Shown one piece after another: positions 26,517 through 34,697 of a stretch of DNA of 64,000 nucleotides. A program made the translations under genes and the position numbers. This DNA is from Geodermatophilus sabuli. Lineage in GTDB: Bacteria > Actinomycetota > Actinomycetes > Mycobacteriales > Geodermatophilaceae. The notes under the pieces were generated by a model. That model saw only the letters and a program-made list of their open reading frames with translations. It ran no database searches and had not been told where the DNA came from. The stretch's first letter is position 1, and each line of letters starts with the position of its first letter. Location of the stretch: contig NZ_OBDO01000012.1 in NCBI RefSeq assembly GCF_900215145.1, positions 162,681 through 226,680 of the forward strand, in the 5' to 3' direction.

Positions 26517-28157
26517 GTGTCACTGGCACGATCTGTGGCCATGCGTGGGCTGATGCAGGACTACCCCCTGACCATCGATGCGATCTTCCGGCACGTCGAG
26601 CAGCACTACGGCGACGGCACGATCGCCACGACCGGGCCCGGCGGCGTCACCCGGACGACGTACGCGGAGTGGGCCCAGCGCACCCGCCGGCTCGGCGGCG
26701 TGCTCGACACTCTCGGCGTCAGCGCCGACGGCCGGGTCGGCACGTTCGCCTGGAACTCCCAGCGGCACCTGGAGCTGTACTTCGCCGCGCCGTCCACCGG
26801 CCGGGTGCTGCACACGCTCAACGTCCGGCTGTTCCCCGAGCAGCTCACGTACATCGCCAACCACGCCGAGGACGAGGTGGTCTTCGCCGACCGCACCGTT
26901 CTGCCGCTGCTGTGGCCGCTCATCGACACGATGAAGACGGTCAGGCACGTGGTCGTGATGGACGACGGCGGCGACAACGAGATCCCCGACGACCCCCGGG
27001 TCCTGGACTACGAGACGCTGCTCGCCGAGGCCGAGCCGGTCGACTTCCACGTCGACGACGAGAACCGGGCCGCGTCGATGTGCTACACGAGCGGCACCAC
27101 GGGCAACCCGAAGGGCGTCGTCTACAGCCACCGCTCGACGTGGCTGCACACCATGGGCGTGATGGCGCCCAACGCCTTCGGCCTGGGCATCCAGGACGTC
27201 GCGATGCCGGTCGTGCCGATGTTCCACGCCAACGCCTGGGGCATCGCCCAGGCCGCCCCGGCCGCCGGCTCCTCGCTGGTCATGCCCGGGTCGATGATGC
27301 AGCCCCAGTCGCTGGCCGACCTGATCGTCGAGGAGGGCGTGACCTTCACCGCCGGTGTCCCGACCATCTGGCAGGGCGTGCTCCCCCACCTGGCCGGCCG
27401 CCCGCACAAGCTCCGGGAGATCGGCTGCGGCGGCTCGGCGGTGCCCAAGGCGCTGTCGGAGGCCTACCGGGAGCAGGTCGGCCTGGCGATCCTGCAGGCG
27501 TGGGGCATGACCGAGACCCACCCGGTGGCGTCGTCGGGGATCCTCCCGCCCCGGTACGCCGACGCCGACGACGCGACCAGGGCCAGCCAGCGGGCGCGCG
27601 CCGGCATCCCGTTCCTGGGCGTGGAGGCCCGGATCGTCGATGCCGAGACCCTGGAGCCGCAGCCCTGGGACGACAAGGCCACCGGCGAGCTGCAGGTCCG
27701 CGGCCCGTGGTGCGCGCAGGACTACTACAACCCCGACGCCGGGGTGGTGCTGTCGACGCCGGACGGCTGGATGAGGACCGGCGACGTCGCCGCGATGGAC
27801 GAGTACGGCTCGATCCGCATCGCCGACCGCACCAAGGACCTCATCAAGTCCGGCGGGGAGTGGATCAGCTCGGTCGACCTCGAGAACGCGATCATGAGCC
27901 ACCCGAAGGTGAAGGAGGCCGCGGTCGTCGGCATCCCGCACCCGAAGTGGGACGAGCGCCCGCTGGCCTGCGTCGTGCTCCAGGAGGGCGAGTCGATGAC
28001 CGAGGAGGAGGTCCTCGACCACCTCAAGCCGCTGGTCGCCAAGTGGTGGCTGCCGGACGCGGTGACCTTCATCGACGAGGTGCCCAAGACCAGCGTCGGC
28101 AAGTTCTCGAAGAAGGACCTCCGGAGCCGGTTCGCCGCGTTCCCCATCGAGAGCTGA
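26517..28157 (+). CDS. Fatty-acid/medium-chain acyl-CoA synthetase
   Basis: 546-residue ANL-superfamily ligase that activates a carboxylic acid through an acyl-adenylate to the CoA thioester. Motifs: the P-loop MCYTSGTTGNPKGVVYSH (A3), the adenine-binding LQAWGMTETHPV (A5), the hinge GWMRTGDVA and DRTKDLIKSGGEWIS (A7-A8), and the C-terminal catalytic Lys in PKTSVGKFSKKDL (A10). The sequence is close to the medium/long-chain group. Start GTG 26517 has AAGGTGAGC close upstream; ATG 26541 is an alternative. No signal peptide. Possibly cotranscribed with the upstream P450. Confidence 0.92.
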   Translation: MSLARSVAMRGLMQDYPLTIDAIFRHVEQHYGDGTIATTGPGGVTRTTYAEWAQRTRRLGGVLDTLGVSADGRVGTFAWNSQRHLELYFAAPSTGRVLHTLNVRLFPEQLTYIANHAEDEVVFADRTVLPLLWPLIDTMKTVRHVVVMDDGGDNEIPDDPRVLDYETLLAEAEPVDFHVDDENRAASMCYTSGTTGNPKGVVYSHRSTWLHTMGVMAPNAFGLGIQDVAMPVVPMFHANAWGIAQAAPAAGSSLVMPGSMMQPQSLADLIVEEGVTFTAGVPTIWQGVLPHLAGRPHKLREIGCGGSAVPKALSEAYREQVGLAILQAWGMTETHPVASSGILPPRYADADDATRASQRARAGIPFLGVEARIVDAETLEPQPWDDKATGELQVRGPWCAQDYYNPDAGVVLSTPDGWMRTGDVAAMDEYGSIRIADRTKDLIKSGGEWISSVDLENAIMSHPKVKEAAVVGIPHPKWDERPLACVVLQEGESMTEEEVLDHLKPLVAKWWLPDAVTFIDEVPKTSVGKFSKKDLRSRFAAFPIES

Positions 28158-28164
28158 GCGAGGA

Positions 28165-28191
28165 CCCCTCCCGGGCGGTGCCCGGGAGGGG
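28165..28191. terminator. Bidirectional hairpin between acyl-CoA ligase and rhodanese genes
   Basis: CCCCTCCCGGGC (28165-28176) and GCCCGGGAGGGG (28180-28191) form a perfect 12-bp stem with a 3-nt loop between two convergent stop codons. Confidence 0.65.
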
Positions 28192-28192
28192 C

Positions 28193-28522
28193 CTAGCGCA
28201 CGAAGGGTGGCTGGCCGGTCTCGCTCACCATGGGCCGGCCGGCCGCCTCCCACTCGCCCATGCCGCCACCGACGTTCACCGCGTCGAAGCCGTTGGCGTT
28301 CAGCCAGGCGGCGACCCGCGCGGACCGGCCGCCGCTGCGGCAGACGACGTACAGGGGGTCGCCCTCGGGGAGGTCGTCGAGGCGGGCCGGGACCTCGCCC
28401 ATCGGGACGTGGGTCGCACCGTCGATGTGGCCGACCACCCACTCGTCGTCCTCACGGACGTCGAGGACGACGGCGTCCTCGGGGACCTCGACGGCGGGGA
28501 CGGTCGGCACCTGCTGCGGCAT
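28193..28522 (-). CDS. Single-domain rhodanese-like protein
   Basis: 109 residues, one rhodanese domain. The active-site loop YVVCRSGGRSARVA carries the sulfur-accepting cysteine, and VVLDVREDDEWVVGHIDGAT is the CH2A motif. It would transfer sulfane sulfur or act as a sulfur carrier in the cytosol. Start ATG 28522. Convergent with the acyl-CoA ligase and divergent from the PH-domain pair; no obvious sulfur-pathway neighbour. Confidence 0.88.
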   Translation of the reverse strand: MPQQVPTVPAVEVPEDAVVLDVREDDEWVVGHIDGATHVPMGEVPARLDDLPEGDPLYVVCRSGGRSARVAAWLNANGFDAVNVGGGMGEWEAAGRPMVSETGQPPFVR

Positions 28523-28579
28523 CACCCAGCCATCGTGACACGCGTACGGGGGGATGCCGGGCTGCGAGGATGGGCCGCG

Positions 28580-29089
28580 ATGAGCACCGACGCCGCCGCT
28601 CCCGTGCGCGACCCGGCCTGGTCCCTGTCCCGCTCGGCGATCGGGTTGTGGATCACCGAGGGGGTGCTGGGCACGCTCCTCTACGGGGCGCTGGTGGCCG
28701 CGTTCGTCCTCTTCGTGCCGGTCGGTGGCCCGGTGCCGGTGCTGCGCTGGGTGCTGCCGGCGCTGGTGGCCGTCTACGCGGTCGTGGCGATCGGCATCCG
28801 GCCGTGGTTCCGCCACCGCGTGCACCGCTGGGAGGTCACCGCCGAAGCGGTCTACACGCTGACCGGCTGGCTGACCCGCACCTGGACGCTGGTGCCGGTG
28901 TCCCGCATCCAGACCGTCGACGTCACCCGCGGGGTGCTGCAGCAGCTGTTCGGCCTCGCCACGGTCGCGGTGCTCACCGCCTCCAGCCAGGGCACCGTGC
29001 GGGTCTGGCACCTGGAGGCCGACGTCGCCGCGCGGGTCGCCGACGACCTCGCCCGCCGCGCGGAGCTGGTCCGCGACGAGGCCACGTGA
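28580..29089 (+). CDS. bPH2-domain membrane protein, YdbS-like
   Basis: 169 residues. Two membrane helices (TEGVLGTLLYGALVAAFVLF and VLPALVAVYAVVAIGI) are followed by a bacterial PH-like (bPH_2) domain with the typical strand EAVYTLTGWLTRTWTLVPVSRIQTVDV cut into shorter pieces, and VLQQLFGLATVAVLTAS. Start ATG 28580 has GAGGAT 8 nt upstream and no Shine-Dalgarno. Its last codons overlap the next gene's start (GTGA), the usual pairing of a small and a large bPH2 protein. The Bacillus pair YdbS-YdbT sits in the membrane; biochemical role unknown. Confidence 0.8.
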   Translation: MSTDAAAPVRDPAWSLSRSAIGLWITEGVLGTLLYGALVAAFVLFVPVGGPVPVLRWVLPALVAVYAVVAIGIRPWFRHRVHRWEVTAEAVYTLTGWLTRTWTLVPVSRIQTVDVTRGVLQQLFGLATVAVLTASSQGTVRVWHLEADVAARVADDLARRAELVRDEAT

Positions 29090-30621
29090 CGGGGCCCGGG
29101 GCGCAGCCGGGCACCTGGCCCGGCGCGGAGCCGGGGACCGGGCCGCCGACGCCGCCGCAGGCACCGCCCGGGCGGCGGACGTCACCGCGGATCGTGGCCG
29201 TGCACACCGCCACCTTCCGCCAGGCCCGCCAGCTGGTGCCGGCGCTGATCCCGGTCGCCGCGGTCGTCGGCTTCGACGACGGGCTGACGACCGTCGTCGT
29301 CCTGGCCGTGGCGATCACCGCGCTGTCGCTGGCGGCCGCGGCGTTGAGCTGGTGGCGGTTCAGCTACGCCGACGGGCCGACGGCGGTCGTGGTCACGCGG
29401 GGGCTGCTGGCCCGGTCGGTGCGCACGGTGCCCAACGACCGCATCCGCGGCGTGGAGGTCGAGACCCCCCTGCTGCACCGGCTGTTCGGGCTGGTCCGCG
29501 TGCGCGTCGACGCCGCGGCGGGCTCGGTCGGCGTCAACGAGGAGGAGGTCGTCGTCGACGGCGTCCCGCGCGCCGAGGGCGACCGGTTGCGGGAGTCGCT
29601 GCTGGCCCGCCGGGGCAGCGCGCCGGGCCACGCCTCGGCACCGGCGGACGGCGTCGCCGAGGAGCTCCCGGAGGAGGAGTTCGCCCGCTTCGACAACCGC
29701 TGGCTGCTGTACGCGCCGCTGGTCGGCAGCTACCTCGTCGTCCCGCTGGCCGCCGTCGGCACGCTGTTCCGGTTCCTCGACGAGCTGCCCGACGGCCTGG
29801 TCCCCCGGCTCGACGGCCCCGACCTCTCCGACGTCCAGGTGGTCGTGGTCGCCGTGGTGCTCGCGGCGGTGCTGCTGGCGCTCGCGGCGGTGGTGGGCGC
29901 CGCGGTGGTGAACTGGCGCTTCCGGCTGGTGCGGCGCGGCGGGTCGCTGGTCGCCGTCCGCGGGCTGCTCACCCGGAGGCACACCGAGCTGGAGGTCGAC
30001 CGCATCCGCGGCGGCACGCTCAGCGAGGGCCTCGGCATGCGCTGGGTGGGCGCCGCCCGGGTCAACGCGCTGGTCACCGGCCTGGGTCAGGCCAACCGGC
30101 GGGGCCAGCTGCTGCCGCTCGGGCCGCGCAGCGAGGCCGAGGCGCTGCTGCGCCGCCTGGCCGACGACCCGGGGGTGCTGCGGTCGCACCCGCCGGCCGC
30201 CCTCCGCCGGCGGCTGGTCCGCGCCGTCTCGGCCGGCCTGCTGCTGACCAGCGCCGGCGGGATCGCCACGGCGACCCTCGGCTGGTGGTGGGTGCTGGCG
30301 GCCGGCGTGGCGCTGACCGTGCTGAGCGTGCCCATGGGGATCGGTCGCTACCGCTCCCTCGGGCACGCCGCCGGACCGCGCACCTTCAGCGTGCGCAGCG
30401 GCTGGCTGGTACGCGAGCAGGCGGTCCTGCAGCGGCGCGCCGTGGTCGGCTGGCAGGTGCGGCAGAGCGTCTCCCAGCGCCGGCAGGGGGTGGCCACCGT
30501 CGTGGCATGCGTCGGCGCCGGCAGCGGCGGCTACGCCGCGGTCGACCTGGCCGCCGGTGACGTCGCCGGGTTCACCGGGGCCGCGTCGTCGGGGACGTGG
30601 GCGGGCACCCTCGCGCCCTGA
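29086..30621 (+). CDS. Large bPH2-domain membrane protein, YdbT-like
   Basis: 511 residues; start GTG 29086 overlaps the previous stop by 4 bp. The first 45 residues are Pro/Gly-rich and disordered. Three bPH_2 units follow, each after a hydrophobic hairpin: VTRGLLARSVRTVPNDRIRG near residue 105, VRGLLTRRHTELEVDRIRGG near residue 295, and VRSGWLVREQAVLQRRAVVG near residue 435. About six membrane segments. The tandem of one-PH and three-PH proteins in one transcript suggests a hetero-complex in the cytoplasmic membrane. Function unknown. Confidence 0.8.
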   Translation: MTGPGAQPGTWPGAEPGTGPPTPPQAPPGRRTSPRIVAVHTATFRQARQLVPALIPVAAVVGFDDGLTTVVVLAVAITALSLAAAALSWWRFSYADGPTAVVVTRGLLARSVRTVPNDRIRGVEVETPLLHRLFGLVRVRVDAAAGSVGVNEEEVVVDGVPRAEGDRLRESLLARRGSAPGHASAPADGVAEELPEEEFARFDNRWLLYAPLVGSYLVVPLAAVGTLFRFLDELPDGLVPRLDGPDLSDVQVVVVAVVLAAVLLALAAVVGAAVVNWRFRLVRRGGSLVAVRGLLTRRHTELEVDRIRGGTLSEGLGMRWVGAARVNALVTGLGQANRRGQLLPLGPRSEAEALLRRLADDPGVLRSHPPAALRRRLVRAVSAGLLLTSAGGIATATLGWWWVLAAGVALTVLSVPMGIGRYRSLGHAAGPRTFSVRSGWLVREQAVLQRRAVVGWQVRQSVSQRRQGVATVVACVGAGSGGYAAVDLAAGDVAGFTGAASSGTWAGTLAP

Positions 30622-30677
30622 GGTCCTGTCGGTGGCCGGGCCTATGGTCCGGCGACACCGACGAGAGGAGTCCGACC

Positions 30678-31436
30678 GTGCCCGACGTCGACACCAACCA
30701 GCCCCTCGGGACGCCGACCTGGGTGGACCTCGCCGTCCCGGACCTGCACTCCGCGCTGGACTTCTACCGCGCGGTGTTCGGCTGGGAGTTCCGGATCGGT
30801 CCCGAGGAGTACGGCTCCTACACGACCTGCCTGCTGCGCGGCCGCCCCGTCGCGGCGGTGTTCGTCGACCCGGGCCGCACCCCGGCGTGGGACGTCTACC
30901 TCGCGACGCCGGACTGCGACGACACGACCGCCCGCGCCCGGGAGGCCGGCGCCACGGTGCTCGAGGAACCGACCGACGTGATGGCCCAGGGCCGGATGGC
31001 GATGCTCCTCGACCCGGCGGGTGCCCGGGTCGGGCTGTGGCAGGGCCGCGACCACGTCGGCTGCCAGGTGGTCAACGAGCCCGGCGCGCTGCTCCGCAAC
31101 GACCTGGTCACGCCCGACGCCGACGCCGCGCGGCGCTTCTACGCCCGGGTCTTCGACTTCGGCCTCGACGGCAACCCCGACATGCCGGGGTTCGACTTCA
31201 CCTTCCTGCGCCGCCCGGACGGCCACGAGGTCGGAGGTGTCATGGGCGCTCCCGAGGCGTCCGGCTCGGCGTGGAGCACGGTGTTCGAGGTGGCCGACGC
31301 CGACGAGGCGGTGCGCCGGGCGGTGGCCGCGGGCGGGTCGTCCCCCGGCGCCGAGGACTTCCTCTACGGGCGGCTGGCCGCGATCGCCGACCCCGCCGGC
31401 GCGGAGTTCTCCGTCATCGCCCGGCCGGCGGGCTGA
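30678..31436 (+). CDS. Two-domain VOC (glyoxalase/bleomycin-resistance fold) protein
   Basis: 252 residues with two vicinal-oxygen-chelate modules: WVDLAVPDLHSALDFYRAVF starts the first, and LVTPDADAARRFYARVFDFG the second, near residue 136. It resembles actinobacterial proteins annotated as glyoxalase or hydroxylase-like (CFP30B type). Metal ligands are not obvious, so an isomerase or dioxygenase activity cannot be assigned. Start GTG 30678 follows GAGAGGAG. Its 3' end overlaps the 3' end of the convergent MutL-like gene by 23 bp. Confidence 0.8.
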   Translation: MPDVDTNQPLGTPTWVDLAVPDLHSALDFYRAVFGWEFRIGPEEYGSYTTCLLRGRPVAAVFVDPGRTPAWDVYLATPDCDDTTARAREAGATVLEEPTDVMAQGRMAMLLDPAGARVGLWQGRDHVGCQVVNEPGALLRNDLVTPDADAARRFYARVFDFGLDGNPDMPGFDFTFLRRPDGHEVGGVMGAPEASGSAWSTVFEVADADEAVRRAVAAGGSSPGAEDFLYGRLAAIADPAGAEFSVIARPAG

Positions 31437-32760
31437 GCACCTCCGCACCGGACAGCGCGGCGGCCAGCCCGGCCGCGGCCGCGGCGTGCCCGTCGGCGAG
31501 CAGGCCGGCCGCGGCCAGCACGTACCGGCGGTCGACGACGACGGTGGCGTCGGCCAGCACGCCCCCGGCGCCCCCGCGGTCGGCGGCGACCCGGGCGGCC
31601 GCGGCCGCGAGCGCGGCCGGCTCGGCGTGCCGGAACACCCCGCCGGAGAGGACGACCAGGCCCGAGCCGCGCGCCCCCGCGCCGTCCGGCCCGTAGACCG
31701 CCTCGGCCCGCAGGTGCCGGCGCAGCGCGATCGTCGCCGCCGCGACGCCGAGGTCGAGCGGGTCGTCGCCGACCAGCGGCACGTCCTCCGCGGCGGCGGC
31801 CGCCCTCAGCGCGCCGACGCTCACCGCCACGCCGAGGTCGCCCTCGACCGTGCGCCGCGCCGCCGGGACCCCCACCGCCTCGCGGCCGAGCGTCGACTGC
31901 TCCGCGTCCGGGTCGGGCACGCAGTACACGTCGGTGGTCGCCCCGCCGACGTCGACCACGGCCACGCCGGGCGCGGGCAGCCCCGACCGGGCCGCCGCCA
32001 GCACGCCCACCCCCGCGAGGACGGCGTCCGGGGTCACAGTGCGCACCCACGCCCGCAACCGCGGGTCGGTGGAGAGCCGCGGGCCGCCGATCACGTGCCG
32101 GAGGAACACCCCCCGGATGGCCGCCCGCGCCGGTTCCGGGGCCAGCCGGCCGATGTCGGGGAGCACGTTGTCCGTCGCGCTCACCGGCACCCCGCCCGCC
32201 CGGAGCACCGCCGCCACCTCGTCGCGGACGGCGGCGTTGCCGGCCAGCACCACCGGGACGGACAGACGAAGGGCCCCCTCCTCCCCACCCGTCGCACGCT
32301 CGGGGCGGGACCCGGGAGGGGGCCGACCCTGCAGCGGAGCCGAGGCGGCCAGGACGGCCGCGTTGTGCCGCAGCACCGATGCCTCCCCGCCGTCGGTGCC
32401 GCCCACCAGCAGGACGACGTCGGGCTGCGCGGCGGCCAGCCGGGCCAGGCCCTCGCCGGTCAGCCGGCCGGCCGCCACGTGCACCACGCGGGCACCGGCC
32501 GACAGCGCCGCCCGGTGCCCGGCCTCGGCGCTGATCAGCTCCTCGTAGCCGACCACCGCCAGCCGCAGCCCGCCGCCCGCGCTCGAGCAGGCGACCACCG
32601 GCGCGGCGGGGAAGCCGGCGGTCGCGGCCAGCACCCCGCGGACGACGTCGGTGGCGTCGGTGGGCGCCTGCGCGGTGGCCAGCAGCTCGCCGGCCGGCAG
32701 CCCGACGAGGGCGGCCTTGGTCCAGGTCGAGCCGATGTCGACGCAGGCGACGCTGCTCAT
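31414..32760 (-). CDS. Glutamate mutase MutL-family (ASKHA ATPase-like) protein
   Basis: 448 residues. ASKHA fold: VACVDIGSTWTKAALVGLPA (phosphate 1) at the N-terminus, VVLLVGGTDGGE, PVVLAGNAAVRDEVAAVLRA, VAVVDVGGATTDVYCV (phosphate 2) near residue 270, and LVVLSGGVFRH. This is the MutL family first seen beside glutamate mutase, thought to maintain or repair adenosylcobalamin enzymes; it is unrelated to mismatch-repair MutL. No mutS/mutE is present here. A palindromic repeat at 32272-32324 is inserted in frame and encodes about 18 extra residues near position 150. The start overlaps the upstream dehydrogenase stop (ATGA). Confidence 0.8.
   Translation of the reverse strand: MSSVACVDIGSTWTKAALVGLPAGELLATAQAPTDATDVVRGVLAATAGFPAAPVVACSSAGGGLRLAVVGYEELISAEAGHRAALSAGARVVHVAAGRLTGEGLARLAAAQPDVVLLVGGTDGGEASVLRHNAAVLAASAPLQGRPPPGSRPERATGGEEGALRLSVPVVLAGNAAVRDEVAAVLRAGGVPVSATDNVLPDIGRLAPEPARAAIRGVFLRHVIGGPRLSTDPRLRAWVRTVTPDAVLAGVGVLAAARSGLPAPGVAVVDVGGATTDVYCVPDPDAEQSTLGREAVGVPAARRTVEGDLGVAVSVGALRAAAAAEDVPLVGDDPLDLGVAAATIALRRHLRAEAVYGPDGAGARGSGLVVLSGGVFRHAEPAALAAAAARVAADRGGAGGVLADATVVVDRRYVLAAAGLLADGHAAAAAGLAAALSGAEVLSPPAGR
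32272..32324. repeat. Dispersed palindromic repeat, family 2, copy 2, inside a coding sequence
   Basis: GGCCCCCTCC (32272-32281) and GGAGGGGGCC (32315-32324) are perfect 10-bp arms; the inside aligns with the copy at 25199-25254 (TCCC.ACCC, TCGC, GCTCGG, GCGGGA). It lies in frame in the MutL-like gene and encodes a Pro/Gly/Arg/Glu-rich loop between an ASKHA strand and the LAGNAAVRDE motif. Confidence 0.65.
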
Positions 32761-33857
32761 GTCCGGTGCAGCCCGGCCGCGGTCGCGGCGGCGGTGAGCG
32801 CGTCCAGCCCGAGGGCCTGCACGGGCCCGAGCGCGCCGACGTCCCGCAGCCCGTGCTGGGCGGCGTGCGTGGCACCCTCGGCGAGCAGCTCGGCGGTCAG
32901 GCCGTAGGGCTCCGGGCCGGCCAGCTCGACGCGGCTGAGCACCGCACCGGCCCGGTCGCGGACCTCGGCCACGGTGCGGGTGCGCGCCTGCGCGAGGGTG
33001 CGCTGAGACGGCGCCTCCCCCACCCGGGCGCCGACCACCGCGGCCAGCCGCTGCGCGCCCTGCCGCGCCAGCGGCAGCCGTCCGATCAGCGGTGCCAGCG
33101 GAGCCAGCCGGTGCGCCACCGGGGTCAGCGCGCCGAACCAGTCCAGGTGCACGCCGACCTCGCGCAGCCCGGGGGCGAGCCCCGGGAGGGTCAGGTGCTC
33201 CGCGCCGCCCACCGACAGTCCGCGTCGCGGCCGGCCGGCGGCCTCGAACCGCCACACCCGCCGGCCCGCCGCCTCCTCGCGGAGCCGGCCCCCGGCGAAG
33301 GCGAACCCGGGCTCGAGCAGGACGCCGGCCAGCGAGACCAGCGTGCCGCGGGAGAACGCCTGCCCCGAGGTGCCGTCGAGGGCGTACCCGATGTCGACCC
33401 GGTGCGCGCGGTCGCCGGCCTCGACCAGCGCCAGCGCGCCGGCGAGCGTGCCGGGGACGTAGTCCAGGCCGAAGGCGGGCACCAGCGCGGCGCCGGTGGT
33501 CACGGCCCGCGGGCCGGCGTCCTCGAACACCCGGCGGATGAACGGCGGCTCCCCGGTGGAGTCCAGGTAGACCGCGCCGGCCGCGACGGCGGCCTCGACC
33601 GCCGGGTCGCCGAGCCGCAGGAACGGGCCCACGGTGGTGACCAGCACGTCGCCGGCGCCGAGCAGCGCCCGTACCGACGCCGGGTCGGTGACGTCGGCCG
33701 GCGCCGTCGGCAGCCCGCCGAGCCGGTCGGCCAGCGCCCCGAGGCGGGCGGGGTCGCGGCCGGCGAGCACCGGCCGGGCCCCGCGCGCGACGAGGGCCTC
33801 CGCGGTCCGGGACCCCGTGTAGCCGGTCGCACCGAGCAGGACGATCCGCGTACTCAC
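32757..33857 (-). CDS. Saccharopine dehydrogenase-like NAD(P)-binding protein
   Basis: 366 residues. It starts STRIVLLGATGYTGSRTAEA, a Rossmann motif GxxGYTG characteristic of the saccharopine-dehydrogenase-like / trans-acting enoyl reductase group. VLVTTVGPFLRLG and VYLDSTGEPPFIRRVF are also family hallmarks. The reaction is unknown; relatives include enoyl reductases of mycobacterial lipid synthesis and carboxynorspermidine-type enzymes. Start GTG 33857 is chosen because TAGGGT lies 7 nt upstream with no Shine-Dalgarno. The stop overlaps the MutL-family start, so both are coupled, linking this enzyme to whatever MutL maintains. Confidence 0.78.
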   Translation of the reverse strand: MSTRIVLLGATGYTGSRTAEALVARGARPVLAGRDPARLGALADRLGGLPTAPADVTDPASVRALLGAGDVLVTTVGPFLRLGDPAVEAAVAAGAVYLDSTGEPPFIRRVFEDAGPRAVTTGAALVPAFGLDYVPGTLAGALALVEAGDRAHRVDIGYALDGTSGQAFSRGTLVSLAGVLLEPGFAFAGGRLREEAAGRRVWRFEAAGRPRRGLSVGGAEHLTLPGLAPGLREVGVHLDWFGALTPVAHRLAPLAPLIGRLPLARQGAQRLAAVVGARVGEAPSQRTLAQARTRTVAEVRDRAGAVLSRVELAGPEPYGLTAELLAEGATHAAQHGLRDVGALGPVQALGLDALTAAATAAGLHRT

Positions 33858-33864
33858 CGGACCG

Positions 33865-33870
33865 ACCCTA
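33865..33870 (-). promoter_or_regulatory. -10 element of the dehydrogenase-MutL operon
   Basis: Minus-strand TAGGGT, 7 nt before GTG 33857; same sequence and spacing as the ECF sigma gene. Confidence 0.55.
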
Positions 33871-33942
33871 GCCAGGCGTGGTGATCGAGGAGCCCGGGTA
33901 GCGGGGCCCGCGATGCACTCCGGACGGGTCGCCTGCCGCACC

Positions 33943-34635
33943 TCACGACTGCGGCCCCCCGGCGCCCCTGCCCAGGTTCACCCGGCCGGCGAGCGCGGCC
34001 GCCTCCACCCGGGTCGCGACACCGAGGCTGCGCAGCAGGTGGGCGACCAGCCGCTTCGCGGTCCGCTCCGACACGTGCAGCGTCGTGGCGATCTCCATCG
34101 TGCTGGTGCCGTCGGCGACCAGCCGCCACAGCCGCCGCTCGTCGGCGGTCAGCCGCTCGGCGATGCCCTGCTCGCCGGTCGGGGCGGCGTCCTCGAGCAG
34201 CCGGCGCAGCAGGTCCTCGGGCAGCACGGACCAGCCGTCGAGGACGGCGAACAGCGGGCGGACCAGCGCCTCGGGGTCGGCGGTCTTCGGCAGGAACGCG
34301 GCGGCGCCCGCCCGCAGCGCCTCGATCGCCCCGTCCGCCTCGGCCAGCCCCGACAGGGCGACGACGCGGACCATCGGATCGGCGCGGCGCACCGCGGCGA
34401 TCGCCCGGCTCCCGCCCGGCGGCGGCATGTGCAGGTCGACCACAGCGACGTCGGCGTGGTGGCGGCGCACGAGCGCGGCCGCCGCCGAGGCGTCATCCGT
34501 CGTCCCCACGACCCGCACCCGCCCGTCACTCACCTCGGGCAGCAGCAGGGCCAGCCCCCGGCTGAACAACGGGTGGTCGTCGACGAGCACGACATCGACC
34601 GGACGGCGCTCAGCACCGGCGTCGGACAACCCCAT
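33943..34635 (-). CDS. NarL/LuxR-family response regulator
   Basis: 230 residues. Receiver domain about residues 13-135: VVLVDDHPLFSRGLALLLPE has the acidic pair, ADVAVVDLHMPPPGG the phospho-acceptor Asp, LSGLAEADGAIEALRAGA the switch region and AFLPKTAD the conserved Lys. The C-terminal LuxR helix-turn-helix is TADERRLWRLVADGTSTMEI then LHVSERTAKRLVAHLLRSLG. Start ATG 34635 has GGGGTGAG upstream. It is divergent from the histidine-kinase-like gene 62 bp away and probably forms a two-component pair with it. Targets unknown. Confidence 0.88.
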   Translation of the reverse strand: MGLSDAGAERRPVDVVLVDDHPLFSRGLALLLPEVSDGRVRVVGTTDDASAAAALVRRHHADVAVVDLHMPPPGGSRAIAAVRRADPMVRVVALSGLAEADGAIEALRAGAAAFLPKTADPEALVRPLFAVLDGWSVLPEDLLRRLLEDAAPTGEQGIAERLTADERRLWRLVADGTSTMEIATTLHVSERTAKRLVAHLLRSLGVATRVEAAALAGRVNLGRGAGGPQS

Positions 34636-34697
34636 CTCACCCCACACGGTCGCTGCGCCCGGCGCGTCGGTGACCGGACCGCACGACGGAGGTGCCC

